A stretch of 64,000 bases of DNA from CALLVF01 sp964632205 (GTDB lineage: Bacteria; Patescibacteriota; Microgenomatia; UBA1406; GWC2-37-13), in assembly GCA_964632205.1 (NCBI GenBank), contig CAZWBE010000001.1, positions 81,831 through 145,830 on the forward strand. The letters run 5' to 3'. This document shows, piece by piece, positions 42,032-50,570 of this stretch. Position 1 is the first letter of the stretch, and each line of letters starts with the position of its first letter. The notes under the pieces are model-generated. The model searched no databases. It saw only the letters and a program-made list of their open reading frames with translations, and had not been told where the DNA came from. Both the position numbers and the translations under genes were made by a program.

Positions 42032-43744
42032 TTATAATTTTTTATATACCCTGACTACGGGATGATCAAAAACACTCCAGGTTTCCTCAGCTGCTTCATC
42101 GGGAAATCTTAATTGCCAATTAAAAAATAACAGCTGAAGATTTAATTTAGGATAGGAATCAAATTCGGCAATTTTTCTAAACCCTAATTCACCGGAAAAT
42201 AAGCGCTTATAATATTGATGGATAAAAGGATACCTTTCTTTTGGATGATTGGCAAATATTCTCCTTGAAGGAACAATAATATAATCCGCTTTAGACAAAT
42301 GATATTCAAGCTGCTTTTGAAGAAACGGATTTTCTTCCAAATCATAAAAGTTAAAAGAAATGTAATGATAATTTTTATTACTCTCATAAATTTCATGAGG
42401 CAGCGGTAAATCAACAACATTAGCGGTTTCTGAAAGAATGTAGGCATTTTCCGGAATATTTTGATAAATCCAGCGTGAGGCCACCAATCGGACATCAAGA
42501 TTTTGGGAAATGGTAAGATAGGCCAATCCAGGAATAAGACTAATAATAACGATAATAATCTTAAAAAAATTAGCACTCTTTAATTTTTGCAAAAATAATG
42601 TTGCCAACAAAATCATTAACGGAAATACTGGTGCCATAAATCGAGTCCATTTGGCAAAAAGAAAAGCCGTCGGTAAGAAATAAACCAAAAAAGCCAGTCT
42701 TAATAAATTAATTTTTTGATCTCGCCAACTTAAAAGAAGAAAACCCAACACAGCTAAAGCAAAAATTGGCCACCCTAAAGCGTAAGGAAAAATTTTTGTT
42801 AATTGAAACCAGATGGGTACTGTCCCTATAAACTGACGCGTATAAAAAGCAACATATTTACCTAAAGCGACATCGCTTTCGTATTTTAAAGAAGAGAGAA
42901 AATCTCGCCAAGAAATTAAATTATGAGGAGAAAGAATAATGGCAAAAAGGGGGAAAAGAATAAAAAATAAACTTAAATTAAAAACGAATTTTTTTTGCCA
43001 ACTTAATTGTTCTTGGAAAAAGGTCCTACCCCGATAAAAAATCACCCCGAGAGGAAAAAACAAAAAAATAAAACTGGAAACTTTTGTCGCCACTGCCATA
43101 CCGCAAATAAGCGCTAAGAAAAAAAGCCACGTCAAGAATTTATTGCTTTGAAGATGTCGCTTTGGTAGGTTAATTAACTTTAAAGAAATAAAAACAATTA
43201 ATGAGTAAAAAAGCATAAGGAAAGATTCTGTTGTCCCAAAATGAGAAAACTGGATAAAAAAAGGAGAAAAAATTATTAGTAATGAGGCAATTAGATAAGT
43301 AAACCATTGGGGACTGATAATTTTTATAATCTTTAGAATAACTATAAAATTAATTAAAGAAGCCATCGCTGAAATAAATCGCAACGATAAGATTGCCTCT
43401 TGAAGAGTGATAGAACTTCCTAAATCCCCTTGTAAAAATTTGAATAACAATATACCGCCATAGCCCAGATACAGGGGAAACTGACCATAAGCAAAAAAAT
43501 GAGGATTGTAACATTCTTTCAAAAAAGTGGAAATTTGAAATTGTTGGTTTTCGAGGGAACACTTTAAATTTTGTATTGCCACCGCCATGTTTCTTTCATC
43601 GGGATGGAACGGGTAGGGTAAACCCCAGCCTAAATTGACCAACCGAGTGTAGAAAAGAGCAATCGTTATTAAAAACCAGATCAAAATTTTGTATCCGGAT
43701 TGAATCTTATTCAACTTCCGCTTGATTTTTTTCATTTTTACCAT
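42032..43744 (-). CDS. GT39/PMT-like polytopic glycosyltransferase
   Basis: The 570-residue protein has about eleven membrane helices. The first loop has FHPDERNMAVAIQNL with the acidic pair (HPDE at 47-50) that is catalytic in dolichyl-phosphate-mannose-type GT-C transferases. LRFISAMASL and a C-terminal soluble region of about 130 residues also fit. It likely transfers a sugar from a polyprenyl carrier to a surface acceptor. A second ATG at 43735 would shorten it by three residues. It is divergent from rpsF and lies alone on the minus strand. Confidence 0.75.
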   Translation of the reverse strand: MVKMKKIKRKLNKIQSGYKILIWFLITIALFYTRLVNLGWGLPYPFHPDERNMAVAIQNLKCSLENQQFQISTFLKECYNPHFFAYGQFPLYLGYGGILLFKFLQGDLGSSITLQEAILSLRFISAMASLINFIVILKIIKIISPQWFTYLIASLLIIFSPFFIQFSHFGTTESFLMLFYSLIVFISLKLINLPKRHLQSNKFLTWLFFLALICGMAVATKVSSFIFLFFPLGVIFYRGRTFFQEQLSWQKKFVFNLSLFFILFPLFAIILSPHNLISWRDFLSSLKYESDVALGKYVAFYTRQFIGTVPIWFQLTKIFPYALGWPIFALAVLGFLLLSWRDQKINLLRLAFLVYFLPTAFLFAKWTRFMAPVFPLMILLATLFLQKLKSANFFKIIIVIISLIPGLAYLTISQNLDVRLVASRWIYQNIPENAYILSETANVVDLPLPHEIYESNKNYHYISFNFYDLEENPFLQKQLEYHLSKADYIIVPSRRIFANHPKERYPFIHQYYKRLFSGELGFRKIAEFDSYPKLNLQLLFFNWQLRFPDEAAEETWSVFDHPVVRVYKKL

Positions 43745-43768
43745 TATATTATATAGACAAACGATCGG

Positions 43769-43774
43769 TATAAT
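43769..43774 (+). promoter_or_regulatory. -10 box upstream of rpsF
   Basis: TATAAT at 43769-43774. The transcript would start near 43781, leaving about 88 bases of leader before the rpsF ATG, one of the longer leaders here and a possible site for S6:S18 autoregulation, although no structure is obvious. Confidence 0.45.
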
Positions 43775-43868
43775 TTTAGAAGTATTAAGAAAACCGAAAA
43801 AATTATCACCAGCAGAGGGTAAAAATAAAATTAGTTTTAAGCTAACGATTATAAACTCAACCCGACCT

Positions 43869-44141
43869 ATGACGAAGTATGAACTAACTCTTCTTCTTAA
43901 AAAAAGCGAGGAGGTGGACTTAATAAAACAGCTGCTTACCTCAAATGGAGTAAATATTATTAAAGAAGAAAAGTGGGGAGAAAAAACGCTTGCCTATCCA
44001 ATAAAAAAGAATCGAACCGCTTTCTTTTATAATTTTTTAATTGAAATTCCTAAAGAAAAAGTTAATAATTTAAAAAGAAAACTTAATTTTGAAGAAAAAA
44101 TATTAAGATATTTATTATTAGTTACTGAGGACAAAAAATAG
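43869..44141 (+). CDS. rpsF: 30S ribosomal protein bS6
   Basis: The 90-residue protein MTKYELTLLLKKSEEVDLIKQLL has the ferredoxin-like bS6 pattern including WGEKTLAYPIKKNRTAFFYNFLIEIP. The frame extends to 43722, but the first 49 residues there are unlike bS6, so the ATG at 43869 is the start. It leads the rpsF-ssb-rpsR operon. Confidence 0.95.
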   Translation: MTKYELTLLLKKSEEVDLIKQLLTSNGVNIIKEEKWGEKTLAYPIKKNRTAFFYNFLIEIPKEKVNNLKRKLNFEEKILRYLLLVTEDKK

Positions 44142-44170
44142 CTAATTTTGTCCGATAATAAGAGAAAAAT

Positions 44171-44710
44171 ATGGCGAGTCGATCTTTAAATCGGATCATT
44201 CTTATTGGAAATTTAACTCGCGATCCGGAGTTAAAGTATACACCAAATGGCGTCGCAGTTTGCTCTTTTGGTGTTGCTACCAATAGAAGTTGGACCACCA
44301 CTGATGGTCAAACAAAGGAAGAAACTCAATACCACCGAATTGTTGCCTGGCAAAAATTAGCCGAATTATGCGGTAAACTTCTTACTAAAGGAAGAAGAGT
44401 TTATTTGGAGGGCCGATTAACCTACCGAACATTCACCGGTCGAGATGGTCAACAACGAAATGTTGCCGAAATTGTCCTTGATGATTTTATTGTCTTTAAC
44501 GATGGCAAACGCTCTTCTCCTACGGAAGAATCTCTAGAGCAAAAAACTGAGCAACCCATGGAAGAACCAATTGAGCCCCCAACAGAAGATTTAGAAACAA
44601 CCGCAGAAACTATTTCTGCTGAAAAGCCAGGGGAGGAAAATAAAAAAAGATCTGAAGATGAAGAAAGTAATAAAAATGAGGCAATTAATCCTGATGATAT
44701 TCCTTTTTAA
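44171..44710 (+). CDS. ssb: Single-stranded DNA-binding protein
   Basis: OB-fold protein: SLNRIILIGNLTRDPELKYTPNGVAVCSFGVATN at the N-terminus, then YHRIVAWQKLAELCGKLLTKGRRVYLEGRL. After residue 115 an acidic Glu/Thr-rich tail leads to the C-terminal DDIPF tip that recruits repair and replication proteins. Length 179 is typical. It lies between rpsF and rpsR, the standard order. Confidence 0.97.
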   Translation: MASRSLNRIILIGNLTRDPELKYTPNGVAVCSFGVATNRSWTTTDGQTKEETQYHRIVAWQKLAELCGKLLTKGRRVYLEGRLTYRTFTGRDGQQRNVAEIVLDDFIVFNDGKRSSPTEESLEQKTEQPMEEPIEPPTEDLETTAETISAEKPGEENKKRSEDEESNKNEAINPDDIPF

Positions 44711-44746
44711 GTTTAGTTAAGTTTTTTTTAAAAAAATTTAATTTTT

Positions 44747-44959
44747 ATGTTTATGACTTGTTTTTTTTGTCAGTACAAAATCAGTCCAAGTTTTAAAGAT
44801 ATCAGCAACCTAGAAAAATTCCTTTCGCCAAGAAAAAAAATTCTGCCAGCTTCTAAAACAGGTACATGCGCTAAACACCAAAGAAAATTAACCAAAGAAA
44901 TAAAATATGCTCGCTATCTCGGTCTTATTCCTTACGTTTCCTATCAAAGCCTACGCTAA
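44747..44959 (+). CDS. rpsR: 30S ribosomal protein bS18
   Basis: The 70-residue product contains CFFCQYKISPSFKDISNLEKFLSPRKKILPASKTGTCAKHQRKLTKEIKYARYLGLIPY, split by the bS18 hallmarks: D-I-x-x-L-x-x-F-L-x-P-x-x-K-I-x-P and T-G-x-C-x-x-H-Q-x-x-L. The CFFC pair plus Cys and His make a zinc-binding (C+) form. Translation may start at 44747 or at the second ATG, 44753. In most bacteria rplI follows; here it does not. Confidence 0.95.
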   Translation: MFMTCFFCQYKISPSFKDISNLEKFLSPRKKILPASKTGTCAKHQRKLTKEIKYARYLGLIPYVSYQSLR

Positions 44960-44960
44960 G

Positions 44961-44969
44961 TGATATAAT
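44961..44969 (+). promoter_or_regulatory. Extended -10 promoter giving a near-leaderless mRNA
   Basis: TGA then TATAAT at 44964-44969, eight bases before the ATG at 44978. Confidence 0.6.
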
Positions 44970-44977
44970 TGTTTTAT

Positions 44978-45694
44978 ATGCAAATTACTATTTCTCACTC
45001 TCCCTCTCTTAAATGCCTCTTGAAAAGTGGCCAAACAGTTGATTTCAACACTCCCTATCTTGAAAAAAAATTATCAACTAATGTGGAAATTCCTGTTGCA
45101 AAAAAACTTGGCGTTGCTCCAAAACATATTTTTCGTTATCTTAAAAAATTTATCGGCGAAAAAATTAGCAGAGGTGAGGTCTTAGCTATAAAGAAAGGTT
45201 TTCTTGCTGATTCAAAAGTAATTTGTGATGAAGAGGGAACTATTAAGGAAATCGATCACGATAAAGGGACGGTTACTCTATCAGTGCCACAAGAAGAAAA
45301 TGATATTGTTAACGCTTTTTTTAAAGGTGAGATTTTAGAAATAAAAAAAGATGCCGTTTTGCTCAAGGTGAAAAAAGGGAGATCGTTTCCACTTAAAAAT
45401 GCTACTGATAATTTCGGGGGAGAAATATTTTATTTGTCTGGTGAAAAAAGTTCTTTATCAGAATCACAAATAAAAAATAAAATTATCTTGGCTGAAAATG
45501 TTAACTCCTATCTTCAAGCAAAGATTGAAACTTTAGGTGCTACCGGTTTTGTTCTTTTAAACAAATTAATTGAGGCATCAAATCTTCATGTTGCTCAGAT
45601 AAAAAACATCAACGATTTTAAAAAAATTTCAGAACTCAATTTTCCCTATTGTTTAATTGATAAAGAAAATAGTACAATTTACCTTTATAACTAA
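44978..45694 (+). CDS. Uncharacterised protein with a possible barrel-sandwich hybrid domain
   Basis: I do not recognise this 238-residue protein. Residues 50-95 (KFIGEKISRGEVLAIKKGF, VICDEEGTIKEIDHDKGTVTL) follow the G-E-x-x-x-x-G-x-x-L-A-x-K ... G-x-I-x-x-I-D rhythm of barrel-sandwich hybrid domains such as lipoyl-like or RNA-polymerase-insertion folds. The second half (LGATGFVLLNKLIEASNLHVAQIKN) is mixed alpha/beta. No signal or membrane segment. I start it at 44978, which matches the promoter; the upstream TTG at 44969 overlaps the -10 box. It occupies the place of rplI after rpsR. Confidence 0.55.
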   Translation: MQITISHSPSLKCLLKSGQTVDFNTPYLEKKLSTNVEIPVAKKLGVAPKHIFRYLKKFIGEKISRGEVLAIKKGFLADSKVICDEEGTIKEIDHDKGTVTLSVPQEENDIVNAFFKGEILEIKKDAVLLKVKKGRSFPLKNATDNFGGEIFYLSGEKSSLSESQIKNKIILAENVNSYLQAKIETLGATGFVLLNKLIEASNLHVAQIKNINDFKKISELNFPYCLIDKENSTIYLYN

Positions 45695-45723
45695 GTAAAA
45701 AATTTGTTTATAATCATTGAAGT

Positions 45724-46989
45724 ATGAATAGCAAAAAAATAACTAATTTTCTCTTTATCTTGTCATTAATAATTTTTATTTTTGGCTTAGGATACAAAAT
45801 TGGGGAGTATAAAACAAAAACCTCTCTCTTGCCTCGACAAAGCTATTATATTAAAAACGCCGAAAATACGAATTTTAAGAAAAATCAACTCAACGATATT
45901 GATTTTAAGCTCTTTTGGGATACTTGGGAAAAATTAGAAAAAAAATTTATTGACAAAAAAAAGCTTGATCCCCAAAAAATGTTTTACGGATCAATCAAAG
46001 GAATGGTTGCTTCTTTAGAAGATCCCCACACCTTCTTCCTTACCCCGGAAGAGAATAAACAATCAAAACAAGATTTAGAAGGCAAATTTGAGGGAATAGG
46101 CGCTCAGTTAGGAATGAAAGAAAATCGAGTCGTAGTCGTAGCCCCTCTTAAAAACTCTCCGGCAGAAAAATCAGGCATTAAGGCTGGTGATTTTATCAAT
46201 AAAGTTGACGGTATTTCAACAAAAGGTTGGACGCTTCCTCAAGCAGTGTCAAAAATTCGTGGACCAAAGGGAACAAAAGTAACTCTTAATTTAGAAAGAG
46301 CAGGAAAAGAAATAGAAATCACCATTACTCGGGAAGAAATTAAGGTTCCCTCGGTTGAATTGGCTTACGAAAAGAAAAAAACTTGCCAAAATAATTGTTC
46401 TTTTGTTGCTTATCTGAAAATTAACCAATTTGGTGAAAATACTAATAATGAATGGGATAAGGCAGTTAAAGAAATAAAAAATAAATGGCAAAAAAAAGAA
46501 ATCAAAGGACTAATTTTAGATTTAAGAGATAATCCTGGTGGTTATTTAGAAGGATCGGTTTATCTAGCTTCTGAATTTTTAACTCTTGGATCACTCATTG
46601 TTAAACAGGAATCAACCGGATCTTTTAATAAAGACTATCGAGTACTTCGCCAGGGTCAAATTATTGGTATTCCCTTGGTAATTTTAATCAACAAAGGTTC
46701 AGCTTCCGCTTCTGAAATTTTAGCCGGCGCTCTTCGTGATCATAAAAAGGCCACCCTGGTTGGTGAAAAAACCTTTGGTAAAGGCTCAATTCAGGAGGCT
46801 TTAGATTTAGAAGGCGGCGCCGGACTTCATGTCACCGTCGCCAAATGGAAATTACCCAATGGTGATTGGATTAATACTAAAGGAATAGAGCCAGATATAA
46901 AAGTAGAAAACAAATTAGAAGAAGGAAATACGCTAACTAAAGACAATGATTTACAACTTGAAAAAGCAATTGAAATTTTATTAAAATAA
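45724..46989 (+). CDS. C-terminal processing peptidase, S41 family (CtpA-like)
   Basis: The 421-residue envelope protease has one N-terminal membrane anchor (about 8-25), a PDZ domain (FEGIGAQLGMKENRVVVVAPL, AGDFINKVDGIST) and an S41 catalytic domain. GSASASEILAG places the nucleophile at about Ser328, and GEKTFGKGSIQ places the Lys at 353; the 25-residue spacing equals the known Ser-Lys dyad spacing of Prc. Two Cys (CQNNC) lie in the middle. It is followed after 13 bases by an HtrA-like protease, so the pair is likely an envelope quality-control unit. Confidence 0.93.
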   Translation: MNSKKITNFLFILSLIIFIFGLGYKIGEYKTKTSLLPRQSYYIKNAENTNFKKNQLNDIDFKLFWDTWEKLEKKFIDKKKLDPQKMFYGSIKGMVASLEDPHTFFLTPEENKQSKQDLEGKFEGIGAQLGMKENRVVVVAPLKNSPAEKSGIKAGDFINKVDGISTKGWTLPQAVSKIRGPKGTKVTLNLERAGKEIEITITREEIKVPSVELAYEKKKTCQNNCSFVAYLKINQFGENTNNEWDKAVKEIKNKWQKKEIKGLILDLRDNPGGYLEGSVYLASEFLTLGSLIVKQESTGSFNKDYRVLRQGQIIGIPLVILINKGSASASEILAGALRDHKKATLVGEKTFGKGSIQEALDLEGGAGLHVTVAKWKLPNGDWINTKGIEPDIKVENKLEEGNTLTKDNDLQLEKAIEILLK

Positions 46990-47002
46990 AAAAAATTAAG
47001 AT

Positions 47003-48169
47003 ATGAAAAAATTTTTATCTTTATTAGCGATATTAATCATTCTTTTGACGATAATCCAATCTTATAATTTACTTCCTCCAATAAATTTAGAAAAATATTT
47101 TCGAATGCCCTCTCTTTTACCAAATCAATCATTATTACCAAAAGCAGAAAAACAAATTGTTGTTTATGAGGAATCAGTTATTACAAACGTGGTTGAAGAA
47201 ACTTTGCCAGCGGTAGTTACTGTTGGAATAAGTAAAACTACTTCAACTGGCGATTTTTTTGAGATTGACCCATTTAATCCCTTTTCTCCTTTCCGAAGAA
47301 TTCCCGGCAGGCAAAGAAAATTGGAACAAAATATCGGAAGCGGATTCATCATCTCTTCAGATGGGTTGATAATCACCAATAAACATGTGGTTTCTGACAC
47401 GAACGCCAGTTACCAAATCTTGACTTATGACAAAAAAAAATATCCAGTAGAAAAAATTTATCGTGATCCTCTGAATGATTTGGCAATTTTAAAAATTAAT
47501 GCCACGGGCCTTAAAGCTTTGAAATTAGGCGATTCTTCAAATCTTAAACTCGGTCAGTTAGTTATCGCTATCGGAACGCCTCTGGGAGAATTTACCAACA
47601 CCGTTACCCAAGGAATTATTTCTGGACTGGGACGCGGCATCACTGCCGGCTCACCTTTTGAAGGCTACGTAGAAAAACTTGATAATGTTATTCAGACTGA
47701 TGCCGCGATTAATCCGGGCAACTCCGGCGGTCCGCTTCTTAACTCCAAAGGAGAAGTAATTGGCGTTAACACAGCCATTGCCCAAGAAGGACAGAATATT
47801 GGTTTTGCTATTCCAGTAAACGTGGTAAAAAATCTTCTTGATAAATTTCAAAAACAAGGCGGAAAATTTGAAAGACCTTATATTGGTGTTCGTTACAAAA
47901 TGATTGACAGACAAACCGCTATTTTAAATGACGTGGTGGAAGGAGCTTATGTCGTTGAGGTAATCAATAATTCACCAGCAGAAAGAGCCGGTATTCAGGA
48001 GGAAGATATTATTGTTGAATTTAATGGACAAAAGGTGAGAGGGGATGATGATCAAGGCTTAGCCAAGATAATCCTTGACAAAAAGATTGGCGATAGAGTT
48101 ACTTTAAAAATTTGGCGCAATGGAGAAACGATTAATAAACAATTAACCTTGGAAGCTTTTAATCAATAA
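47003..48169 (+). CDS. HtrA/DegP-like serine protease
   Basis: The 388-residue protein has an N-terminal signal anchor (about 4-20), a trypsin-like domain with the catalytic triad readable as His128 (TNKHVVS), Asp159 (LNDLAIL) and Ser241 (NPGNSGGPL), then a single PDZ domain (VIEVINNSPAERAGIQEEDIIVEFNGQKV). It degrades or chaperones misfolded proteins outside the membrane. It follows the CtpA-like gene with 13 bases between, so probably one operon. No two-component system is adjacent. Confidence 0.94.
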   Translation: MKKFLSLLAILIILLTIIQSYNLLPPINLEKYFRMPSLLPNQSLLPKAEKQIVVYEESVITNVVEETLPAVVTVGISKTTSTGDFFEIDPFNPFSPFRRIPGRQRKLEQNIGSGFIISSDGLIITNKHVVSDTNASYQILTYDKKKYPVEKIYRDPLNDLAILKINATGLKALKLGDSSNLKLGQLVIAIGTPLGEFTNTVTQGIISGLGRGITAGSPFEGYVEKLDNVIQTDAAINPGNSGGPLLNSKGEVIGVNTAIAQEGQNIGFAIPVNVVKNLLDKFQKQGGKFERPYIGVRYKMIDRQTAILNDVVEGAYVVEVINNSPAERAGIQEEDIIVEFNGQKVRGDDDQGLAKIILDKKIGDRVTLKIWRNGETINKQLTLEAFNQ

Positions 48170-48357
48170 AAAACTCTACTTCAAAAAATTTTCAAACAAA
48201 AATAATTAGGTAAAAAACATAGAATCCCAATCTTTATAAAAAACCTAATCTTAATCTCATTTAATTTATATTGTAATTTGTTTAATTGTAAATATTGTCA
48301 AAAATATAAAATATTTTATATCCCAAAATTGCTCACGATCGAAATAAAAATAAGGAT

Positions 48358-49152
48358 ATGAAAAATTCACTCAGTCTAAGCGATCTAATCCTTTTAGGAA
48401 TCGGGGGAATTGTAGATATTATTCAAGAGTTAAAAGACCCAGGTGGCTTGTTTTCTTCTTACTACCAAAATACTTTCGGTTATATTCCTGCCCGTTTTAA
48501 AAAACCACAGTTAGCAAAAACAATTTATCGATTAATTAAAGAAAAAAATCTTAAAAAAACAGTTGCTAAAAAAACTTCTATCTTTACTCTTACTAAAATC
48601 GGTTATCAAAAATTAAAAAGAAAGTTTCCCCATCTTTTCTTAACCACTAAAAGATGGAGTAATTCTTTACACTTAATTGTTTTTGACATTAAAGAAAAGG
48701 ATAGAAATAAAAGAGATTTTCTTCGTTATCGATTAAAAGAGTATGGTTATTATCAACTACAAAAATCGGTTTGGGTAAGTTTCCACCCGTTTCCTGATAA
48801 AATTAAAAGAATCATTAAAGAAAGCGAGGTGGGTGATCAAGTAATCTTTCTAAAAACCAACTCCCTTGAAACCAAAAACATTCAAGAGCTAATTGGTAAA
48901 ATATTTAATCTTAAAAAATTAACAGCAAAGTATCAAAAACTTTTAGATAATCTCAAGAACCTAAAATCAAACTCTATTCTCAAAACTTATTCCGATCGTA
49001 AGCATTTTTGGGAAAAGTTAAAAAATGAGATCATCACTCTTTTTGCATCAACCCCTTCTTTGCCAAAAAAATTCCTTCCTAAAGATTTAAAAGAAAAAAT
49101 GGATCAATTAAAACTTATGGTCAAAAATATTTCTAAAACAATATTAAAATGA
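48358..49152 (+). CDS. PaaX-like regulator: winged helix plus Cas2-like ferredoxin domain
   Basis: The 264-residue protein has an N-terminal helical region with a probable winged helix (residues about 5-95) and a central domain RWSNSLHLIVFDIKEKDRNKRDFLRYRLKEYGYYQLQKSVWVS, seen here as the F-D-I-x-E ... R-D-x-L-R ... G-Y-x-x-L-Q-x-S-V-W pattern of PaaX C-terminal and Cas2-like folds. The last 80 residues are basic and helical. There is no cas gene or array, so a transcription-regulator role is likelier than CRISPR adaptation. Stand-alone PaaX-type genes are common in such genomes; the regulated genes are unknown. Confidence 0.65.
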   Translation: MKNSLSLSDLILLGIGGIVDIIQELKDPGGLFSSYYQNTFGYIPARFKKPQLAKTIYRLIKEKNLKKTVAKKTSIFTLTKIGYQKLKRKFPHLFLTTKRWSNSLHLIVFDIKEKDRNKRDFLRYRLKEYGYYQLQKSVWVSFHPFPDKIKRIIKESEVGDQVIFLKTNSLETKNIQELIGKIFNLKKLTAKYQKLLDNLKNLKSNSILKTYSDRKHFWEKLKNEIITLFASTPSLPKKFLPKDLKEKMDQLKLMVKNISKTILK

Positions 49153-49214
49153 GTTAAACACTCTTTCTTTGTCTATAATAAAAAATTTGATCATAGATAA
49201 ATAATCAATCTCTT

Positions 49215-49223
49215 TGCTATAAT
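49215..49223 (+). promoter_or_regulatory. Extended -10 promoter giving a leaderless hisS mRNA
   Basis: TGC then TATAAT at 49218-49223, six bases before the ATG at 49230. Confidence 0.65.
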
Positions 49224-49229
49224 TAAAAA

Positions 49230-50546
49230 ATGAACAAAACAATCCAACCGCAAAAATTGAAGGGTTTTCGGGACTTTTTCGCTGAAGATATCGCAATCCG
49301 CGAATATGTAATTAATACCTTTAAATCGGTTTTTGAAAAATACGGATACGAGCCCCTAGAAACACCAGCGCTTGAATATAGTGATATCTTTGTAAAAGAG
49401 TCTGGTGAGGAAGCCAGCAAACTTTTTTATCGTTTTAAAGATGAAGGCGGTCGAGATATTATGCTTAAGTACGAAGTAATGATTTCAATGTGCCGAGCGG
49501 TGGCAGAAAATATTGATACAATCGTTTTTCCCTACAAACGCTATCAAATCCAAACCGTCTGGCGAGCGGAAAAACCTCAAAAAGGCCGTTATCGGGAATT
49601 TACTCAATGCGATGCTGATACTATTGGTTCAGCTTCAATGATTAGTGAGGCTGAATTTATTCAGATGGGAATTGAAGCACTAAAAAAATTAGGTTTTAAG
49701 AAATTTAGGGTTAATATGAGTAATCGAAAATTTTTAAATGGCTTAATCAAACTTTCCGGAGCCGATAACAACCAATTTTTACCTATCTGCTTAAGTATTG
49801 ATAAACTCCCCAAAATCGGCTATGAAAAAGTTAAAAATGAACTCTTGGAAAAAAGAAAAATCCCAGCCAATATCGCTGAAAAAATTCTTCAATTGATAAG
49901 TTATCAGGGAAATAATGATTTATTAATTAACCAATATAAAGAGTTACTAAAAAACATCCCAATCGGAATAGAGGGTTTAAAAGAGCTTGAGGTAATTTTT
50001 AATTATCTTAAATATGCCGGTATCGAAGAAAACTTCTATCAATTTACTCCATCAATTGCCCGAGGATTGGCTTATTATACCGGACCAATATTTGAGTTTG
50101 AGGTTATTGATGCTGGTGTAGGTGCCATTGCCGGCGGCGGCCGCTATGATCAAGTTATTGGTAAATTTGTCGGTAAAACTATTCCGGCAACAGGTGGTTC
50201 ATTTGGCATTGAAAGAATTATTGAAATTATCAAAGAGCAAAAATTAACCAAAATTAATCCCCCCTCAGCCAAAGTTTTAATCGCTTATTTTGATCCCGCC
50301 AGCTTACCAAAACTAATCCAAACCGCCAACCAACTCCGTCTTAAAGATATTAAAGTGATGGTTTACCCAGACTTATCAAAATTAGATAAACAACTTAAAT
50401 ACGCCGATAAAAAAGGAATTCCTTTTGTGATTATTCTTGGTTCAGAGGAAATAAAAAGAGATATCCTCACAATTAAAAATCTTAAAACGGGATTACAAAA
50501 AGAATTTAAACTTGAACAACTAGTAAAATTTCTCATATCCAATTAA
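49230..50546 (+). CDS. hisS: Histidyl-tRNA synthetase
   Basis: Class II synthetase of 438 residues: PQKLKGFRDFFAEDIAIREYV at the start, motif 2 in RAEKPQKGRYREFTQCDADTIG, histidine A signature LAYYTGPIFEF with the following AGGGRYDQVIG, motif 3 SFGIERI, and a C-terminal anticodon-binding domain. Length and motifs are normal. It opens the long plus-strand run that reaches lepA. Confidence 0.97.
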   Translation: MNKTIQPQKLKGFRDFFAEDIAIREYVINTFKSVFEKYGYEPLETPALEYSDIFVKESGEEASKLFYRFKDEGGRDIMLKYEVMISMCRAVAENIDTIVFPYKRYQIQTVWRAEKPQKGRYREFTQCDADTIGSASMISEAEFIQMGIEALKKLGFKKFRVNMSNRKFLNGLIKLSGADNNQFLPICLSIDKLPKIGYEKVKNELLEKRKIPANIAEKILQLISYQGNNDLLINQYKELLKNIPIGIEGLKELEVIFNYLKYAGIEENFYQFTPSIARGLAYYTGPIFEFEVIDAGVGAIAGGGRYDQVIGKFVGKTIPATGGSFGIERIIEIIKEQKLTKINPPSAKVLIAYFDPASLPKLIQTANQLRLKDIKVMVYPDLSKLDKQLKYADKKGIPFVIILGSEEIKRDILTIKNLKTGLQKEFKLEQLVKFLISN

Positions 50547-50570
50547 CAAAGAGGTAAATTTATTATTTTT

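Noticed and set aside
42184..42576. 130-codon minus-strand frame inside the GT39-like gene, and a similar 80-codon frame inside the PP-loop gene (17749-17991)
   Set aside because: Both are alternate-frame shadows of hydrophobic coding sequence; the larger genes have recognisable motifs.
43722..43868. 49-residue N-terminal extension of bS6
   Set aside because: It overlaps the start of the divergent glycosyltransferase and the -10 box at 43769; bS6 similarity begins at the ATG at 43869.
48358..49152. CRISPR adaptation gene cas2
   Set aside because: The protein is three times the length of Cas2, has a winged helix, and no array or other cas gene is present.
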